Notes: a model not told the origin generated them from the letters alone. Shown: positions 1-8,621, numbered from the stretch's first letter. The stretch: 64,000 nucleotides of DNA from an uncultured Clostridia bacterium (GCA_944330115.1 CALVIN010000006.1:1-64000); one strand, 5' to 3'. Numbers and translations: made by a program.

Positions 1-28
1 AGGGCGGGCGCAATTTTGCGCCCGCCCT
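1..28. terminator. AATT-centred palindromic hairpin
   Basis: A perfect inverted repeat of 12-13 bp arms around an AATTTT centre. It ends a transcript that lies outside the window. It has no strong U-run, but belongs to a set of similar palindromes at gene ends in this window (24919, 42627, 53613, 55483, 61848, 61968). Confidence 0.5.
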
Positions 29-132
29 GCCGCTTATTTTTAATTAATATTAAGAGCAATACCGCCCCTTTGATGGGAGACGAGGGAATGTATTGCGCTG
101 TTTTTTTATGGTTGCTTTCAAAAATCGCGCAA

Positions 133-195
133 TGAAACCCCACCGTCTTTGCCTTGCTTCGCTTCGGCAAATCCACCTCCCCTCGAAGGGGAGGT
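133..195 (+). repeat. Composite palindromic repeat, forward copy
   Basis: It begins with TGAAACCCCACCG, runs through a short variable stem and ends in the palindrome ACCTCCCC-TCGA-GGGGAGGT. The same composite recurs at 16408, 22923, 24845 and 48907, and in reverse orientation at 22655, 24771 and 48978. The copies are always intergenic. Two degenerate palindromes follow at 243-262 and 280-300. The stretch 1-376 holds no gene. Confidence 0.8.
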
Positions 196-333
196 AAGTT
201 GGTAGTAGGTATCACTCAAAGGAAAGATAAGATGGCAGCGGGCCTCTCTCGAAGGGGAGGTGATTTTTTTTAGATGTTCGCCTCATCAAAAGGGAGGCGA
301 TAAGTGCGGCAAGGGGCGCCGGCTCCAAAAATC

Positions 334-366
334 ACAAAAAAATTCCGCGCGGCTGCGCGGAATTTT
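334..366 (-). terminator. Intrinsic terminator of the ABC exporter operon
   Basis: Arms 341-350 and 355-364 form a 10-bp stem with a four-base loop. Read on the minus strand it is followed by a run of seven U, and it lies 10 nt past the stop codon of the ATPase gene. Confidence 0.75.
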
Positions 367-376
367 GTCAACTGTT

Positions 377-1201
377 TTACTTTTTCTTTGGCGGCAGCGG
401 GGTTACCGGCAATACGGGCACCGATTGGTGCGCGGGTCTGGGCGCCGTCATCTCCTCTTTATAGTGCGCAAATACCGTGTCGATATCGCCGTCCTCGCGC
501 ACCTTGCCGCCGTCTATCCATATCGCGCGCTTGCAATAGCGCTTCACCGCCTCGCTATGCGATACGATGAGGAAGGTGAGGCCCTTTGCTCGCAGTTCGG
601 CGAGCTTTTCGTGGCACTTATGGTTGAACGCCATGTCGCCCACGGCAAGTATCTCGTCGATGAGCAGTATTTCCGACTCCATCGATACCGCTATCGAAAA
701 GCCCAGCCTTGCCATCATGCCCGAGGAATACGTCTTTATCGGCGAATATATGAACTCGCCCAGCTCGGAAAATTCAACTATATCGTTGAACTTCTCGTCG
801 ATCTCCTTCTTTGTATAGCCGAGTATGGCGGCGTTGAGATATATGTTCTCCACGCCCGTTGCGTTTCCGTCGAAGCCCGCGCCCAGTTTCAACAGCGGGG
901 TTATCCTGCCGTACCTCTTTGCATAGCCGCTCGTCGGCTTCAAAATGCCCGAAACTATCTTCAAAAGCGTCGACTTTCCCGCGCCGTTCTTGCCTATCAC
1001 AGCCACGGCCTCGCCGCGGTGCACGTCAAAACTTATGCCTTTCAGACACTCAAACTTCTTCTTTTTAAGGTTATTTTTAAATGCGCGCACGACGAGCTCC
1101 TTCAAAGAGCCTACGTTCACCTCGTAGCGGTTGAACTTCATCGTCACGTTGCGCACTTCCAAAACCACGTCGTCCTTTCTCTCTGCCATGACGCGCCTCA
1201 C
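377..1201 (-). CDS. Polysaccharide ABC exporter, ATP-binding subunit (Wzt/TagH type)
   Basis: Cytoplasmic ATPase that should drive export of a lipid-linked glycan together with the permease encoded just upstream. The 274 residues show Walker A GKNGAGKST (70-78), the ABC signature YSSGM (158-162), Walker B ILLIDE (178-183) and the switch His in IVSHSE. The start is GTG at 1201, overlapping the permease stop as GTGA; an ATG at 1189 is the alternative. The C-terminal carbohydrate-binding domain of some Wzt proteins is absent; the protein ends in a short Pro/Lys-rich tail. By family knowledge this matches exporters of O-antigen, teichoic acid or galactan that do not need a terminal cap. The substrate is inferred from the Glf/GlfT2 neighbours. 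Confidence 0.9.
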   Translation of the reverse strand: MRRVMAERKDDVVLEVRNVTMKFNRYEVNVGSLKELVVRAFKNNLKKKKFECLKGISFDVHRGEAVAVIGKNGAGKSTLLKIVSGILKPTSGYAKRYGRITPLLKLGAGFDGNATGVENIYLNAAILGYTKKEIDEKFNDIVEFSELGEFIYSPIKTYSSGMMARLGFSIAVSMESEILLIDEILAVGDMAFNHKCHEKLAELRAKGLTFLIVSHSEAVKRYCKRAIWIDGGKVREDGDIDTVFAHYKEEMTAPRPAHQSVPVLPVTPLPPKKK

Positions 1202-2028
1202 AGGTTGGCCGCTATCCTGTTTCTCATCGCCTCGAGGAACACGAGCCCGATGAGAAGGGAAGCGAAGCCGAATATATACATGGCGAATATGGATGGCTCT
1301 GACGAGCTTATCGAAAAGGTAAGCATCGGTAAGTTGCCCCTCAAAAGCTCCCTGAATCCCTCCACATAGTGGAACATGGGGTTGAACACCATCATTTTTG
1401 CAACGAGTTCGCTGTTCAGAGATTCAACCGAGTAGAAGATGGGGGTGAGGTATGTCCACAGCGTGAGAATTACGCTGTATATGTGCTTTATATCGCGGAA
1501 AAATACGTACAGCGCGCTCAAAAAATAGGATATGCCGAGCGAAAACATCGCCTCGGCGGGCACTATGAGTATCACCAGCACTATCTGCCAGGTAAACGTG
1601 TAGTGCGGGCCGCCGAATATGGGCAGCGCGCGGAAGGCCGCCACGATAAGCAGCGCTATGAACGAAAAGCAGAACGTCACCAGCGTGGAAAATACGTTTG
1701 CCGTGGGGAATATCTCTATCGGCACCCTCGTCTTTTGCAGCATGTCGGACTGCCCCACGAGGCAGGTGAGCGACGAGGAGGTGGAGGCGCGCATGATATT
1801 GAAGATTATGTTGCCCGAAAGTATATATATGGGGTAGTCCAGCCCGTTGGTGTGCCGTCCGAATATCGCCGAAAAGACGAACGCCATGACCACCATGTTC
1901 AAAAGCGGGTTCAATACCGTCCACAGCACGCCTATGAAGGAACGGTAATATTGATTTTTTATGTTTCGCCGTACAAGCAGCCGCAGAAGATATATTCTTT
2001 GGCTTATAGTACCCGTCTTATTTGCCAT
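1198..2028 (-). CDS. Polysaccharide ABC exporter, ABC-2 permease (Wzm/TagG type)
   Basis: Integral membrane half of the exporter, 276 residues, with six hydrophobic segments and the amphipathic N-terminal stretch typical of the ABC-2 (RfbD/TagG) family. The open frame extends to 2088, but the ATG at 2028 (MANKTGT) has a GAGG ribosome site 10 nt upstream and gives the usual N-terminus, so I start there. It overlaps the ATPase gene by 4 nt, which implies translational coupling. It should flip a polyprenyl-diphosphate-linked glycan from the inner to the outer face of the cytoplasmic membrane. The 684 bp upstream hold no gene but contain a repeat-like element (2160-2544). Confidence 0.9.
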   Translation of the reverse strand: MANKTGTISQRIYLLRLLVRRNIKNQYYRSFIGVLWTVLNPLLNMVVMAFVFSAIFGRHTNGLDYPIYILSGNIIFNIMRASTSSSLTCLVGQSDMLQKTRVPIEIFPTANVFSTLVTFCFSFIALLIVAAFRALPIFGGPHYTFTWQIVLVILIVPAEAMFSLGISYFLSALYVFFRDIKHIYSVILTLWTYLTPIFYSVESLNSELVAKMMVFNPMFHYVEGFRELLRGNLPMLTFSISSSEPSIFAMYIFGFASLLIGLVFLEAMRNRIAANL

Positions 2029-2159
2029 AAGCGTATTGCCTCGGTACTCTCCGCCGCCGCGGAGAAACGCTCTCTTACGTTTGAGCACGCAAAATCAAGC
2101 GCGTGTTTTTGTATTTTTTCAGGCGCGGGCCGCCGCCCGCAGCAGTTACGCATAATTTC

Positions 2160-2544
2160 TTACACTATAGAACAAGGGAATAAAACGCACCCGCCCGTAA
2201 AGGTGCCTTTTGCGCGTATTTCGGCTCATTCTCATTGCAATACCGCTGCGGGTATTGCTGCTTCGTCTGTCGCCGCAATTCATCGCAAAATTCGCTCTTT
2301 ACGGGTGCAAGGCAATTTAAAGCGTGAAGATGCCGAAAAGACAAGGACAAATTTCAAACGAATAACGCCGAAAAAAATGCAAGGCGGAATTTACTTTCGC
2401 CGTTAAGCATTTTTACGACCATAACAACCTCACGGAAAAAGATTTTGGCGCAGCCAAAAGATTTTTCCGTGAATAGGGCTCAGTATTTGAAAGTATATTC
2501 ACGCTTTAAATCGGGTTCGTATTACTTCCCTTGCTCTATTGTAA
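2160..2544. mobile_element. MITE-like element with imperfect terminal inverted repeats
   Basis: The ends match as an imperfect inverted repeat: TTACACTATAGAACAAGGGA at 2160 and the complement of CCCTTGCTCTATTGTAA at 2528-2544 (about 20 of 24 positions). Inside are a hairpin GCAATACC/GGTATTGC (2238-2259), paired CCCGTAAAG/CTTTACGGG tracts, and the long hairpin 2430-2473, which recurs at 23182. There is no transposase frame; a 61-codon minus-strand frame (2165-2350) exists but has no ribosome site. I see no clear target-site duplication. A structured RNA gene is the alternative reading. Confidence 0.45.
2430..2473. repeat. Long hairpin repeat, copy 1
   Basis: TCACGGAAAAAGATTTTGGC is followed, after 3 nt, by its near-complement ending in TTTTTCCGTGA. 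The same hairpin, with slightly shorter arms, is found at 23182-23221. Confidence 0.75.
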
Positions 2545-2712
2545 AACACATTATACAACATATTTTCAAAATTGTAAAGAGGTATGTGCAAACAATCGGA
2601 GAGCGCAGTTATTGCATTTAAGTAAATTTTTTGCCCCGCGGGTATTTCCGCAGGGCAGCCGTATGCGTGTTTATGTTGCCGCCGGGGCGTGAGGGCGGCC
2701 GCAATTTTTATT

Positions 2713-3810
2713 TTATTTGCGCTGATTTTCGCCGCTTAAGGCGCTTTCGTAAAAGTCGGTGAGGCGGTGCGCCTCGCGCAGAATGTCATAGCCGGCATCG
2801 CGCACCTTCTGCTCGCCGCCGTAAAAGTGCGGGCAGCTCTTTTGCAGCTCTGCCGCCCACAGCTCCTTTTTTAGCGGAAGGAATACGCAATCTCCGCCGA
2901 CGTCTGCCTCCTTTGGCACGTTTTCCGAAAGTATGCACTTAAGCCCCGCCGCCTGCGCCTCCACGGCGACCATTCCCAGCCCCTCGTAGCGCGAGGGCAG
3001 GCAGAATACGTCTGCCGCCTTGTACCATTCGGCGGGATCGGCGGGCGGAATAAAAAGCACCTTTTCGGCGATCCCGAGCTTTTCGGCACGGCTGCGCAGC
3101 TCGCTCTCACCCTCGCCGCCGCCCACGAGCACGAGCGTCATATCTTCGCCGGCCGCGTCTGCAAAGGCGTCGAGGAGGAAGGGTATGTTCTTTTGCTTTG
3201 CAAACCTGCCCACAAACAGCACCGCTTTGCCGTGCAGGCCGAGTTTTTCGCGCGACGCAATATATTGCTCCTCGCTTGAGCAAAACCTGTTCACGTCTAT
3301 CGCGTCGGGCAGTATGACCGCCTCGCTCGCGCGCTTTAAAAAGGTGTTCTGCGCGGCGTGTTTGCTGCACGCCATAAGGTGGGTGGCGCTGTCCGCCGCC
3401 ATGGGGCGCAGAAAGCTCTTCACCATGTAGTGCTCGGAATTTTTGTTGAAAGCGCTGTGCGCGTGGCAAATTCTCACGGGCACGCCCGCGTTTTCGGCGG
3501 CCGGCAGCGTGAATGCCGAGAGCGTGCCGAGGTGGGAGTGCACTATTTGATATTCGTTGTTCTTTAAAATTTTTTCAAGGTCGGATACGCCCTTTAAAAA
3601 GTTTTTCTGAAAGGGCGAAATGTGGTATATCTTTGCGTCGCCGTCTGTTGCCCTCACCTGCCCGTCGAAGGGGGAGGGGGAATATGTAACAAAGTCGAAC
3701 GCAAAGCGCGAAAGGTCTGCGTGCTTAAAATAGTTCATCACGCAGGAAGAAACTCCGCCCAGCCGCGCGTCGCCTATTATCTGAAGCACTCTTATTCTGT
3801 CTTGCTGCAT
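2713..3810 (-). CDS. Glycosyltransferase family 4 (GT-B fold)
   Basis: Transfers a sugar from a nucleotide donor during glycan assembly on the cytoplasmic face. The 365 residues show the N-terminal glycine-rich motif GGVSSCV, the GRFAKQKN motif that opens the C-terminal Rossmann domain, and the donor-binding EX7E motif in EGLGMVAVE. The closest family impression is EpsF-like GT4 enzymes. The ATG at 3810 is chosen over the frame opening at 3840 because it has AGG seven bases upstream. Donor and acceptor cannot be read from the sequence. The gene lies 99 nt downstream of the phosphoglycosyl transferase gene. Confidence 0.88.
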   Translation of the reverse strand: MQQDRIRVLQIIGDARLGGVSSCVMNYFKHADLSRFAFDFVTYSPSPFDGQVRATDGDAKIYHISPFQKNFLKGVSDLEKILKNNEYQIVHSHLGTLSAFTLPAAENAGVPVRICHAHSAFNKNSEHYMVKSFLRPMAADSATHLMACSKHAAQNTFLKRASEAVILPDAIDVNRFCSSEEQYIASREKLGLHGKAVLFVGRFAKQKNIPFLLDAFADAAGEDMTLVLVGGGEGESELRSRAEKLGIAEKVLFIPPADPAEWYKAADVFCLPSRYEGLGMVAVEAQAAGLKCILSENVPKEADVGGDCVFLPLKKELWAAELQKSCPHFYGGEQKVRDAGYDILREAHRLTDFYESALSGENQRK

Positions 3811-3909
3811 GGGTATACCTGCCGTGTGCGTCCGCGGCACTATCCGCCGCGGCGTAAAAGTTTAAAGCGGCAGCACGCCGCCTGTTGCATGCCGCTTTAT
3901 GTATGGCTC

Positions 3910-4605
3910 TCATTCCTCGGGCGGGGTAAGCCCGAAGTTCTGATAAGTCTGCTTGCTGAGTTTAAGTTTTTTGCCCACGTCGTTTTTGAGCTGCTCGTAT
4001 TCTTCCGGCGTCACGTGGCGCAGAAATTTGCGCTCGCCTGCGAGCAGCACGGCTATCGTCTTAAAGAATATCACCGTGTCGAGTACGGGCGAGGCGTGGA
4101 GGATGTACCAGCTGTCGTAATACTTGCGCGCCTTTATGGTCAGGTAGCCGTTGCCGCACACCTGCGAGAGCCCCGTTATGCCCGGCCTCATCTCAAACTT
4201 TATAAGTTCCCACACCTCATACTCGTTGTCGTATGCGGGCAGCAGGGGGCGGGGGCCGATGAGGCACATGTCGCCCTTTAAAATGTTTACAAGCTGCGGC
4301 AGCTCGTCTATCTTGAATTTGCGTATAAATTTGCCCACCTTTGTAAGGTTGGGGTTGTTGTCGCGTATCACCGGGCTGTGCTTGTCGAATGTGACGTTTT
4401 CGCCCTTCATCGAGCGGAACTTATAGCAGGTGAATTTTCTGCCGAACTTTCCCGTGCGCTGCTGTTTTAAAAGCACGTGCCCGCCGTCCTCTGCCTTTAT
4501 GGCTATCGCCACTATCGCCATCACGGGGGAGGTTACTATTATACCTATCAGGGCGAGGATAAAGTCGAGAATATATTTGATTTTTAAATAAAACCGTATC
4601 ATCAT
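3910..4605 (-). CDS. Bacterial sugar transferase (undecaprenyl-phosphate phosphoglycosyl transferase)
   Basis: Likely initiates the glycan by moving a sugar-1-phosphate onto undecaprenyl phosphate. The 231 residues have one N-terminal membrane segment (about 8-36), then KQQRTGKFG, the basic/acidic catalytic stretch, and the family signature KIDELPQLVNILKGDM followed by LIGPRP. The size is that of the short, monotopic PglC/WcaJ-core class. Start ATG 4605 has no clear ribosome site. It lies between the galactofuranosyltransferase and GT4 genes in the same direction. The sugar could be Gal-, GlcNAc- or a modified hexose-phosphate. Confidence 0.9.
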   Translation of the reverse strand: MMIRFYLKIKYILDFILALIGIIVTSPVMAIVAIAIKAEDGGHVLLKQQRTGKFGRKFTCYKFRSMKGENVTFDKHSPVIRDNNPNLTKVGKFIRKFKIDELPQLVNILKGDMCLIGPRPLLPAYDNEYEVWELIKFEMRPGITGLSQVCGNGYLTIKARKYYDSWYILHASPVLDTVIFFKTIAVLLAGERKFLRHVTPEEYEQLKNDVGKKLKLSKQTYQNFGLTPPEE

Positions 4606-4777
4606 ATGCGCAAACGACCATATATATGTGCGGAAAATGCCCGCACCGCCGCAACTTTGCCGCGCCCCGCGGCATGTCCGCCGCCCGTCGGCGATGTTTT
4701 TGCGGCCAAAATAAACTTACAACTTACACTTACACTATAATTTGGGGGATATGCGCCCTTTCGGCGCAGGCTCCGCC

Positions 4778-6523
4778 CTATTCGTCCTCTTTAAAGAACA
4801 TTCTCTCCCAATTTTCGCGCGAGCACATCTCCCGCTCGCCGCTGCGGTAGCTCTTTTTAATGCGCCTGTAGCCGAACAGTATGCCGAAGAACGCCCTGTA
4901 TGCCGCCCTGCGCAGCTTTCTTCTGCGCTTTGCGTCGAGCTTCAAAACAAGCCCGCGGCCGCTCTCTCTGTCGAGGTGCACCACCGTCTTTTTCATAAAG
5001 CAGTCATACGCCCTCGGCGCGCCCGCGTCGGTAAGGCCCGTCTTTTTTGAAAACATGAATGCGGGGAGGTAGTTTTCCAAAAACATCAAAAAGCAGGCGG
5101 CAAGGCTGTGCCTCTTTTCGCGCTTCACGACGGGCAGTTCCGGCTTTCCGCCGAATATTTTTTCTATCTCTTCGCGCGGGACAAAGGGCTGCGCGTGCGC
5201 GGAGATCTCTCTGTTCAGGTCGGCGCTGTCGGCCGAAAGGAAGAACTCCGGCCCCGCCGCAAAATCTCTGTATGCGCGGAATATCAGCTCTGCGCAGTCG
5301 TAATTTTTCAGCGTGAGGCTCTTGAACATGAAATAGGCATACCGCACGGCCGCCTTAAACGCGCCCGAATTTGTGCGCAGGGCGGCCACCGCCGCGCCGT
5401 TGCGCTTTATGTAGTATTCAAGCGTGCCCGTATACTTTGCCGCAAAACTTCTGTGCCACACGGCTATGCCGCTTGAAAGTATGAACTCCTTTGCGGCGCG
5501 CATGCCGTATTCCACGTCGTCGCCCTTGATAAAAAAGGGCATGGGCAGGCCGTATTCCCGCACGCAGGAGGCGGGCATGCAGCAGTACCACCACGCGTTG
5601 TAGTCGGGGCGGGGCGCCCGCTCGTTTCTTAAAAGGTTGGCCGCTTCGCGCATGTCAAGCCCGCCGTTCACCGACCTGAATATCAGCCCGTCGAACTTCC
5701 CGCCGAATTCGTGCTGCACGCACGGCCTCTCCATAACGAGCATCGCGCCGCCCACGGCGGCATCGCTGTGCTCCTCCGTGAGGCAGGAAAGAAGCGACCA
5801 TGTGCGCTTTAAAAGGGCAAAGTCGAAGCTCACGTCGTCGTCCATAAGCAGTATGTGCGTGAACGTTCCGTCGCCGTCGGCCTCGTACATGCCGCGCGCA
5901 AACCCGCCGGAGCCTCCCAGATTTCTGTTTTTTACTATCTCAAAAAAGCCGCCTTCGGGCAGGCCGCATATGCCGCTTTTGTCAAGCGTGCCCGCGTTGT
6001 CGATAACGTATACGTGCAGCCGCTCCTTCCATATGCCGTCCTGCGCGATGCCGTCGGCTATCCTTGCAAGGTTGGCCGCCACGTACTGCTCGCGGCGGTA
6101 GGTGCATATCACCACGGCCATCTTTACCCGCCGAGTGTTTTTTGGACGGGCCTGCCAGCTGCCGCCGGAAATCGTGCAGTTTCCCGTCACCTCAAAAAAG
6201 GTGTAGCCGCCGCCTTCGGGGAAGGGGAGGGGGAGTGCGCACCGCCCGCTGCACGGGTGCTCTGCAAGGCATACCTTTTCGCCGTTCGGTTTGCGATGAT
6301 AAAATTTTACTGCGTATATGCCCTCGGCGTCAAGGTGCAGTTCGGCGCTGTCAAGGCCGCAGTATTCGCGGTATTTTGCGTGCGGCAGCAGGTTGAAGTA
6401 TGTTTCAAACGAGGCCGTCCCGCCGCACGGCGCAATGGCGCCGCCTGTGTTTTCGCCGCCCTTGACAAACAGCTCCTCTGCGCCGTCTGCAGGGCCGTTC
6501 AGCGTAATGTCAAACAGTTTCAC
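4778..6523 (-). CDS. GlfT2-like galactofuranosyltransferase (GT2, GT-A fold)
   Basis: Polymerising galactofuranosyltransferase, using the UDP-galactofuranose made by Glf next door. The 581 residues resemble mycobacterial GlfT2: an N-terminal beta-rich domain (1-130), a GT-A domain beginning MAVVICTYRR (135), metal-binding DDD (228-230), aromatic acceptor-site WWYCCMP (311-317), catalytic-base region FIKGDDVEYG (331-340), the conserved WH (356-357) and a long helical C-terminus. The start is GTG at 6523. There is no Shine-Dalgarno sequence; instead TTGATT-17-TATAAT ends 7 nt before the GTG, so the mRNA is probably leaderless. Related enzymes include those that add Galf in Gram-negative O-antigens, so the exact linkage is unknown. 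Confidence 0.92.
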   Translation of the reverse strand: MKLFDITLNGPADGAEELFVKGGENTGGAIAPCGGTASFETYFNLLPHAKYREYCGLDSAELHLDAEGIYAVKFYHRKPNGEKVCLAEHPCSGRCALPLPFPEGGGYTFFEVTGNCTISGGSWQARPKNTRRVKMAVVICTYRREQYVAANLARIADGIAQDGIWKERLHVYVIDNAGTLDKSGICGLPEGGFFEIVKNRNLGGSGGFARGMYEADGDGTFTHILLMDDDVSFDFALLKRTWSLLSCLTEEHSDAAVGGAMLVMERPCVQHEFGGKFDGLIFRSVNGGLDMREAANLLRNERAPRPDYNAWWYCCMPASCVREYGLPMPFFIKGDDVEYGMRAAKEFILSSGIAVWHRSFAAKYTGTLEYYIKRNGAAVAALRTNSGAFKAAVRYAYFMFKSLTLKNYDCAELIFRAYRDFAAGPEFFLSADSADLNREISAHAQPFVPREEIEKIFGGKPELPVVKREKRHSLAACFLMFLENYLPAFMFSKKTGLTDAGAPRAYDCFMKKTVVHLDRESGRGLVLKLDAKRRRKLRRAAYRAFFGILFGYRRIKKSYRSGEREMCSRENWERMFFKEDE

Positions 6524-6530
6524 AAAAGAT

Positions 6531-6559
6531 ATTATATCACGCTTTTATGCATAAATCAA
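6531..6559 (-). promoter_or_regulatory. Sigma-A promoter, leaderless arrangement
   Basis: On the minus strand: -35 TTGATT (6559-6554), a 17-bp spacer, -10 TATAAT (6536-6531), then 7 nt to the GTG start of the galactofuranosyltransferase at 6523. It gives the lower half of the glycan locus its own promoter. Confidence 0.8.
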
Positions 6560-6644
6560 TAGTAAATTTTGAGTGCGGCGCAATGCGCGGGCGTGCGCGC
6601 TTTAAAAATTGCATGATTTGTGCGCATTGCCATAAAAAACGGGC

Positions 6645-6673
6645 ATAAAACACGCCGTCCCATGCGGGGCGGC
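6645..6673 (-). terminator. Probable terminator after glf
   Basis: The arms 6654-6661 and 6666-6673 (GCCGTCCC/GGGGCGGC) form a hairpin. On the minus strand it is followed by GTGTTTT. It lies 27 nt past the glf stop, so glf and the galactofuranosyltransferase may be separate transcripts. Confidence 0.5.
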
Positions 6674-6699
6674 GCATAAAATTTTTGTATTCCGCTGCG

Positions 6700-7809
6700 T
6701 CAGTTGCGGCCGAACTCGCTCTCGGCGCAGTCCAATGCCGCGGCTATCACCTTGTCCATGTCGTAGTATTTATACTGCCCCAGCCTGCCGCCGAAAATAA
6801 CGTTCTCTTCCTTTTCGGCAAGGGCGCGGTATTTTTCGTACAGCGCGTTGTTTTTTGCGTCGTTCACGGGGTAATAGGGCTCGTCGCCCTTCTTCCATGT
6901 GGCGGGGTATTCGCGCGTTATGTACGTAACGGGGCTTTGCGTCCTTTCAAAGTGCTTGTGCTCGATTATGCGGGTATAGGGCACCTCGCGCTCGGTGTAG
7001 TTTACCACGGCGTTGCCCTGGTGGTTCTCCTCCTCCAGCCGCTCGGTCTCAAAGCGGAGGGAGCGGTATTCCAGCTCGCCGAACTTGTAGCCGTAAAATT
7101 CGTCGATCATGCCGGTGTATACCACCTTGCCGGCTATGTCGGGATACTGTTTTATAAAGTCGAAGTAGTCGCAGTTCAGCTTTACTTCGGTGCCCTCCAA
7201 AAGTTTTTCGGCAAGCAGGGTGTAGCCGCCTTCGGCTATGCCCTGGTACCTGTCGTTGAAGTAGTTGTTGTCGTAAACAAAGCGCAGGGGTAGCCTCTTT
7301 ATTATGAATGCGGGCAGCTCGGCGCAGCTCTTGCCCCACTGTTTTTCGGTGTAGCCCTTTATCAGCTTTTCAAACACGTCTTTGCCGACAAGTTTAAGGC
7401 CCTGCTCCTCAAGGTTTTTCGGCTCGCCTATGTTGAGCTCGGCTATCTGTTCGGCAATCTTGGCCTTGGCCTCGGCGGGCGTCACCACGCCCCACATCTT
7501 CGAAAAGGTGTTCATGTTGAAGGGCAGGTTATACAGCTCGTCCTTATAGCGCGCTATGGGAGAGTTCACAAAGTTGTTGAATGTGACGAACGTGTTTACA
7601 TACTTCCACACGCGCTCGTCGGAGGTGTGAAAGATGTGCGCGCCGTAGACGTGTATGTTTATGCCGTCTCTGTTTTCGGTGTGTATGTTGCCGCCTATGT
7701 GCGGGCGCCTGTCGATGACGAGGCACTTCTTGCCCGCCTTTTTTGCCTCGTGCGCGAACACGCAGCCGAACAGCCCCGCGCCCGCTATAAGATAGTCGTA
7801 TTTCTTCAT
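6700..7809 (-). CDS. glf: UDP-galactopyranose mutase
   Basis: Flavoenzyme that interconverts UDP-galactopyranose and UDP-galactofuranose in the cytoplasm. The 369 residues begin with the FAD-binding Rossmann motif YLIAGAGLFG and continue with GGNIHTE and the Glf signature HVYGAHIFHT. They also carry NLPFNMNTF, the active-site region QWGKSCAELP and the C-terminal FAD-contact GRLGQYKYYDMD. Length and motifs are those of bacterial Glf. The ATG at 7809 has AGGGA five bases upstream; the frame extends to 7920 without support. Its presence next to a GlfT2-like transferase and an ABC exporter is the best evidence that the locus makes a galactofuranose polymer. Confidence 0.96.
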   Translation of the reverse strand: MKKYDYLIAGAGLFGCVFAHEAKKAGKKCLVIDRRPHIGGNIHTENRDGINIHVYGAHIFHTSDERVWKYVNTFVTFNNFVNSPIARYKDELYNLPFNMNTFSKMWGVVTPAEAKAKIAEQIAELNIGEPKNLEEQGLKLVGKDVFEKLIKGYTEKQWGKSCAELPAFIIKRLPLRFVYDNNYFNDRYQGIAEGGYTLLAEKLLEGTEVKLNCDYFDFIKQYPDIAGKVVYTGMIDEFYGYKFGELEYRSLRFETERLEEENHQGNAVVNYTEREVPYTRIIEHKHFERTQSPVTYITREYPATWKKGDEPYYPVNDAKNNALYEKYRALAEKEENVIFGGRLGQYKYYDMDKVIAAALDCAESEFGRN

Positions 7810-7955
7810 AAAATTCCCTGCATCTGTGCGGAGGCAACGTGCCTGCCGGTGCCTGCAAGCATGCCCGCGCCGCGCGCGATATGCATACATGCCCCGCGCA
7901 AAGCGCGCAGTCCGCCGCATATTATTCTGTTATAAGATAATTTTAATTTATTTTT

Positions 7956-8621
7956 TTATTTATTTTCGCCGCCGTCCGCGCTTTCAGTGCCCTCGCTGTT
8001 TGCGGCGGTGAGCCTGTCCTTTAAAACGGAGGCAAGCTGTGCCGCTGCCTCCTTGGGCGTGATGTGCGCGGTGTTTATGCACAGGTCAAAGTTTAACCTG
8101 TCGCCCCACTTCTTGCCGGTGTAGAACGAGTAATACCTTGCGCGCTCTCTGTCTATCTTCAGTATGTGGCGGCGGAGGGCGGAGTCGGACATGTGCTCGT
8201 GCTCGGGCGCCTTCTCGCGGCAGCGCTTCAGGCGGGAGGGCATATCTGAATATACGAATATGCGCAGGGGGTGCATGTCCTTTAAAATTCTGTCGGCGCA
8301 GCGCCCCACTATAACGCAGTCAGATTTTTCTGCCATCTCGCGTATTATGTTGTTCTGCTCGTTGTATATAGAGAGCGTCTGCTCCACAACGGGGTCGGTG
8401 AGCGGGTAAAAGGTGCGGCCCGTAGTTATGGGGAAGGGCATGTAGGGCTTGCGCTCAACTATCTGGTGCACATACTCCTCCGAAAGGGAGGTGCGCTTTG
8501 CTATCCCCGATATTATCTCGCGGTCGTAATAAGCTATTTTAAGGTCGTCAGAAAGGCGCCTGCCGAACTCTCTGCCGCCGCTGCCGAATTCCCTGCCTAT
8601 CGTTATAATAAGTCTGTCCAT
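7956..8621 (-). CDS. Cytidylate-kinase-like protein
   Basis: P-loop kinase of the cytidylate kinase-like family, 221 residues. It opens ITIGREFGSGGREFG, the variant P-loop of this family, followed by AYYDREII, an Arg-rich lid region (SRLKRCRE, RHILKIDRERARYY) and NFDLCINT near the C-terminus. Family members are widespread in Firmicutes and their substrate is mostly undefined; a (d)CMP kinase role is not shown. The ATG at 8621 is fixed by a strong AAGGAGG; the longer frame to 8714 is not used. It lies 146 nt upstream of glf and may or may not belong to the glycan locus. Confidence 0.8.
   Translation of the reverse strand: MDRLIITIGREFGSGGREFGRRLSDDLKIAYYDREIISGIAKRTSLSEEYVHQIVERKPYMPFPITTGRTFYPLTDPVVEQTLSIYNEQNNIIREMAEKSDCVIVGRCADRILKDMHPLRIFVYSDMPSRLKRCREKAPEHEHMSDSALRRHILKIDRERARYYSFYTGKKWGDRLNFDLCINTAHITPKEAAAQLASVLKDRLTAANSEGTESADGGENK

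Noticed and set aside
260..1369. Long plus-strand frame of 369 codons
   Set aside because: It lies opposite the ABC ATPase and permease genes, which have all family motifs; its product is His/Arg-rich and has no ribosome site.
2165..2350. 61-codon minus-strand frame
   Set aside because: Lies wholly in the inverted-repeat element with no ribosome site; treated as part of the element.
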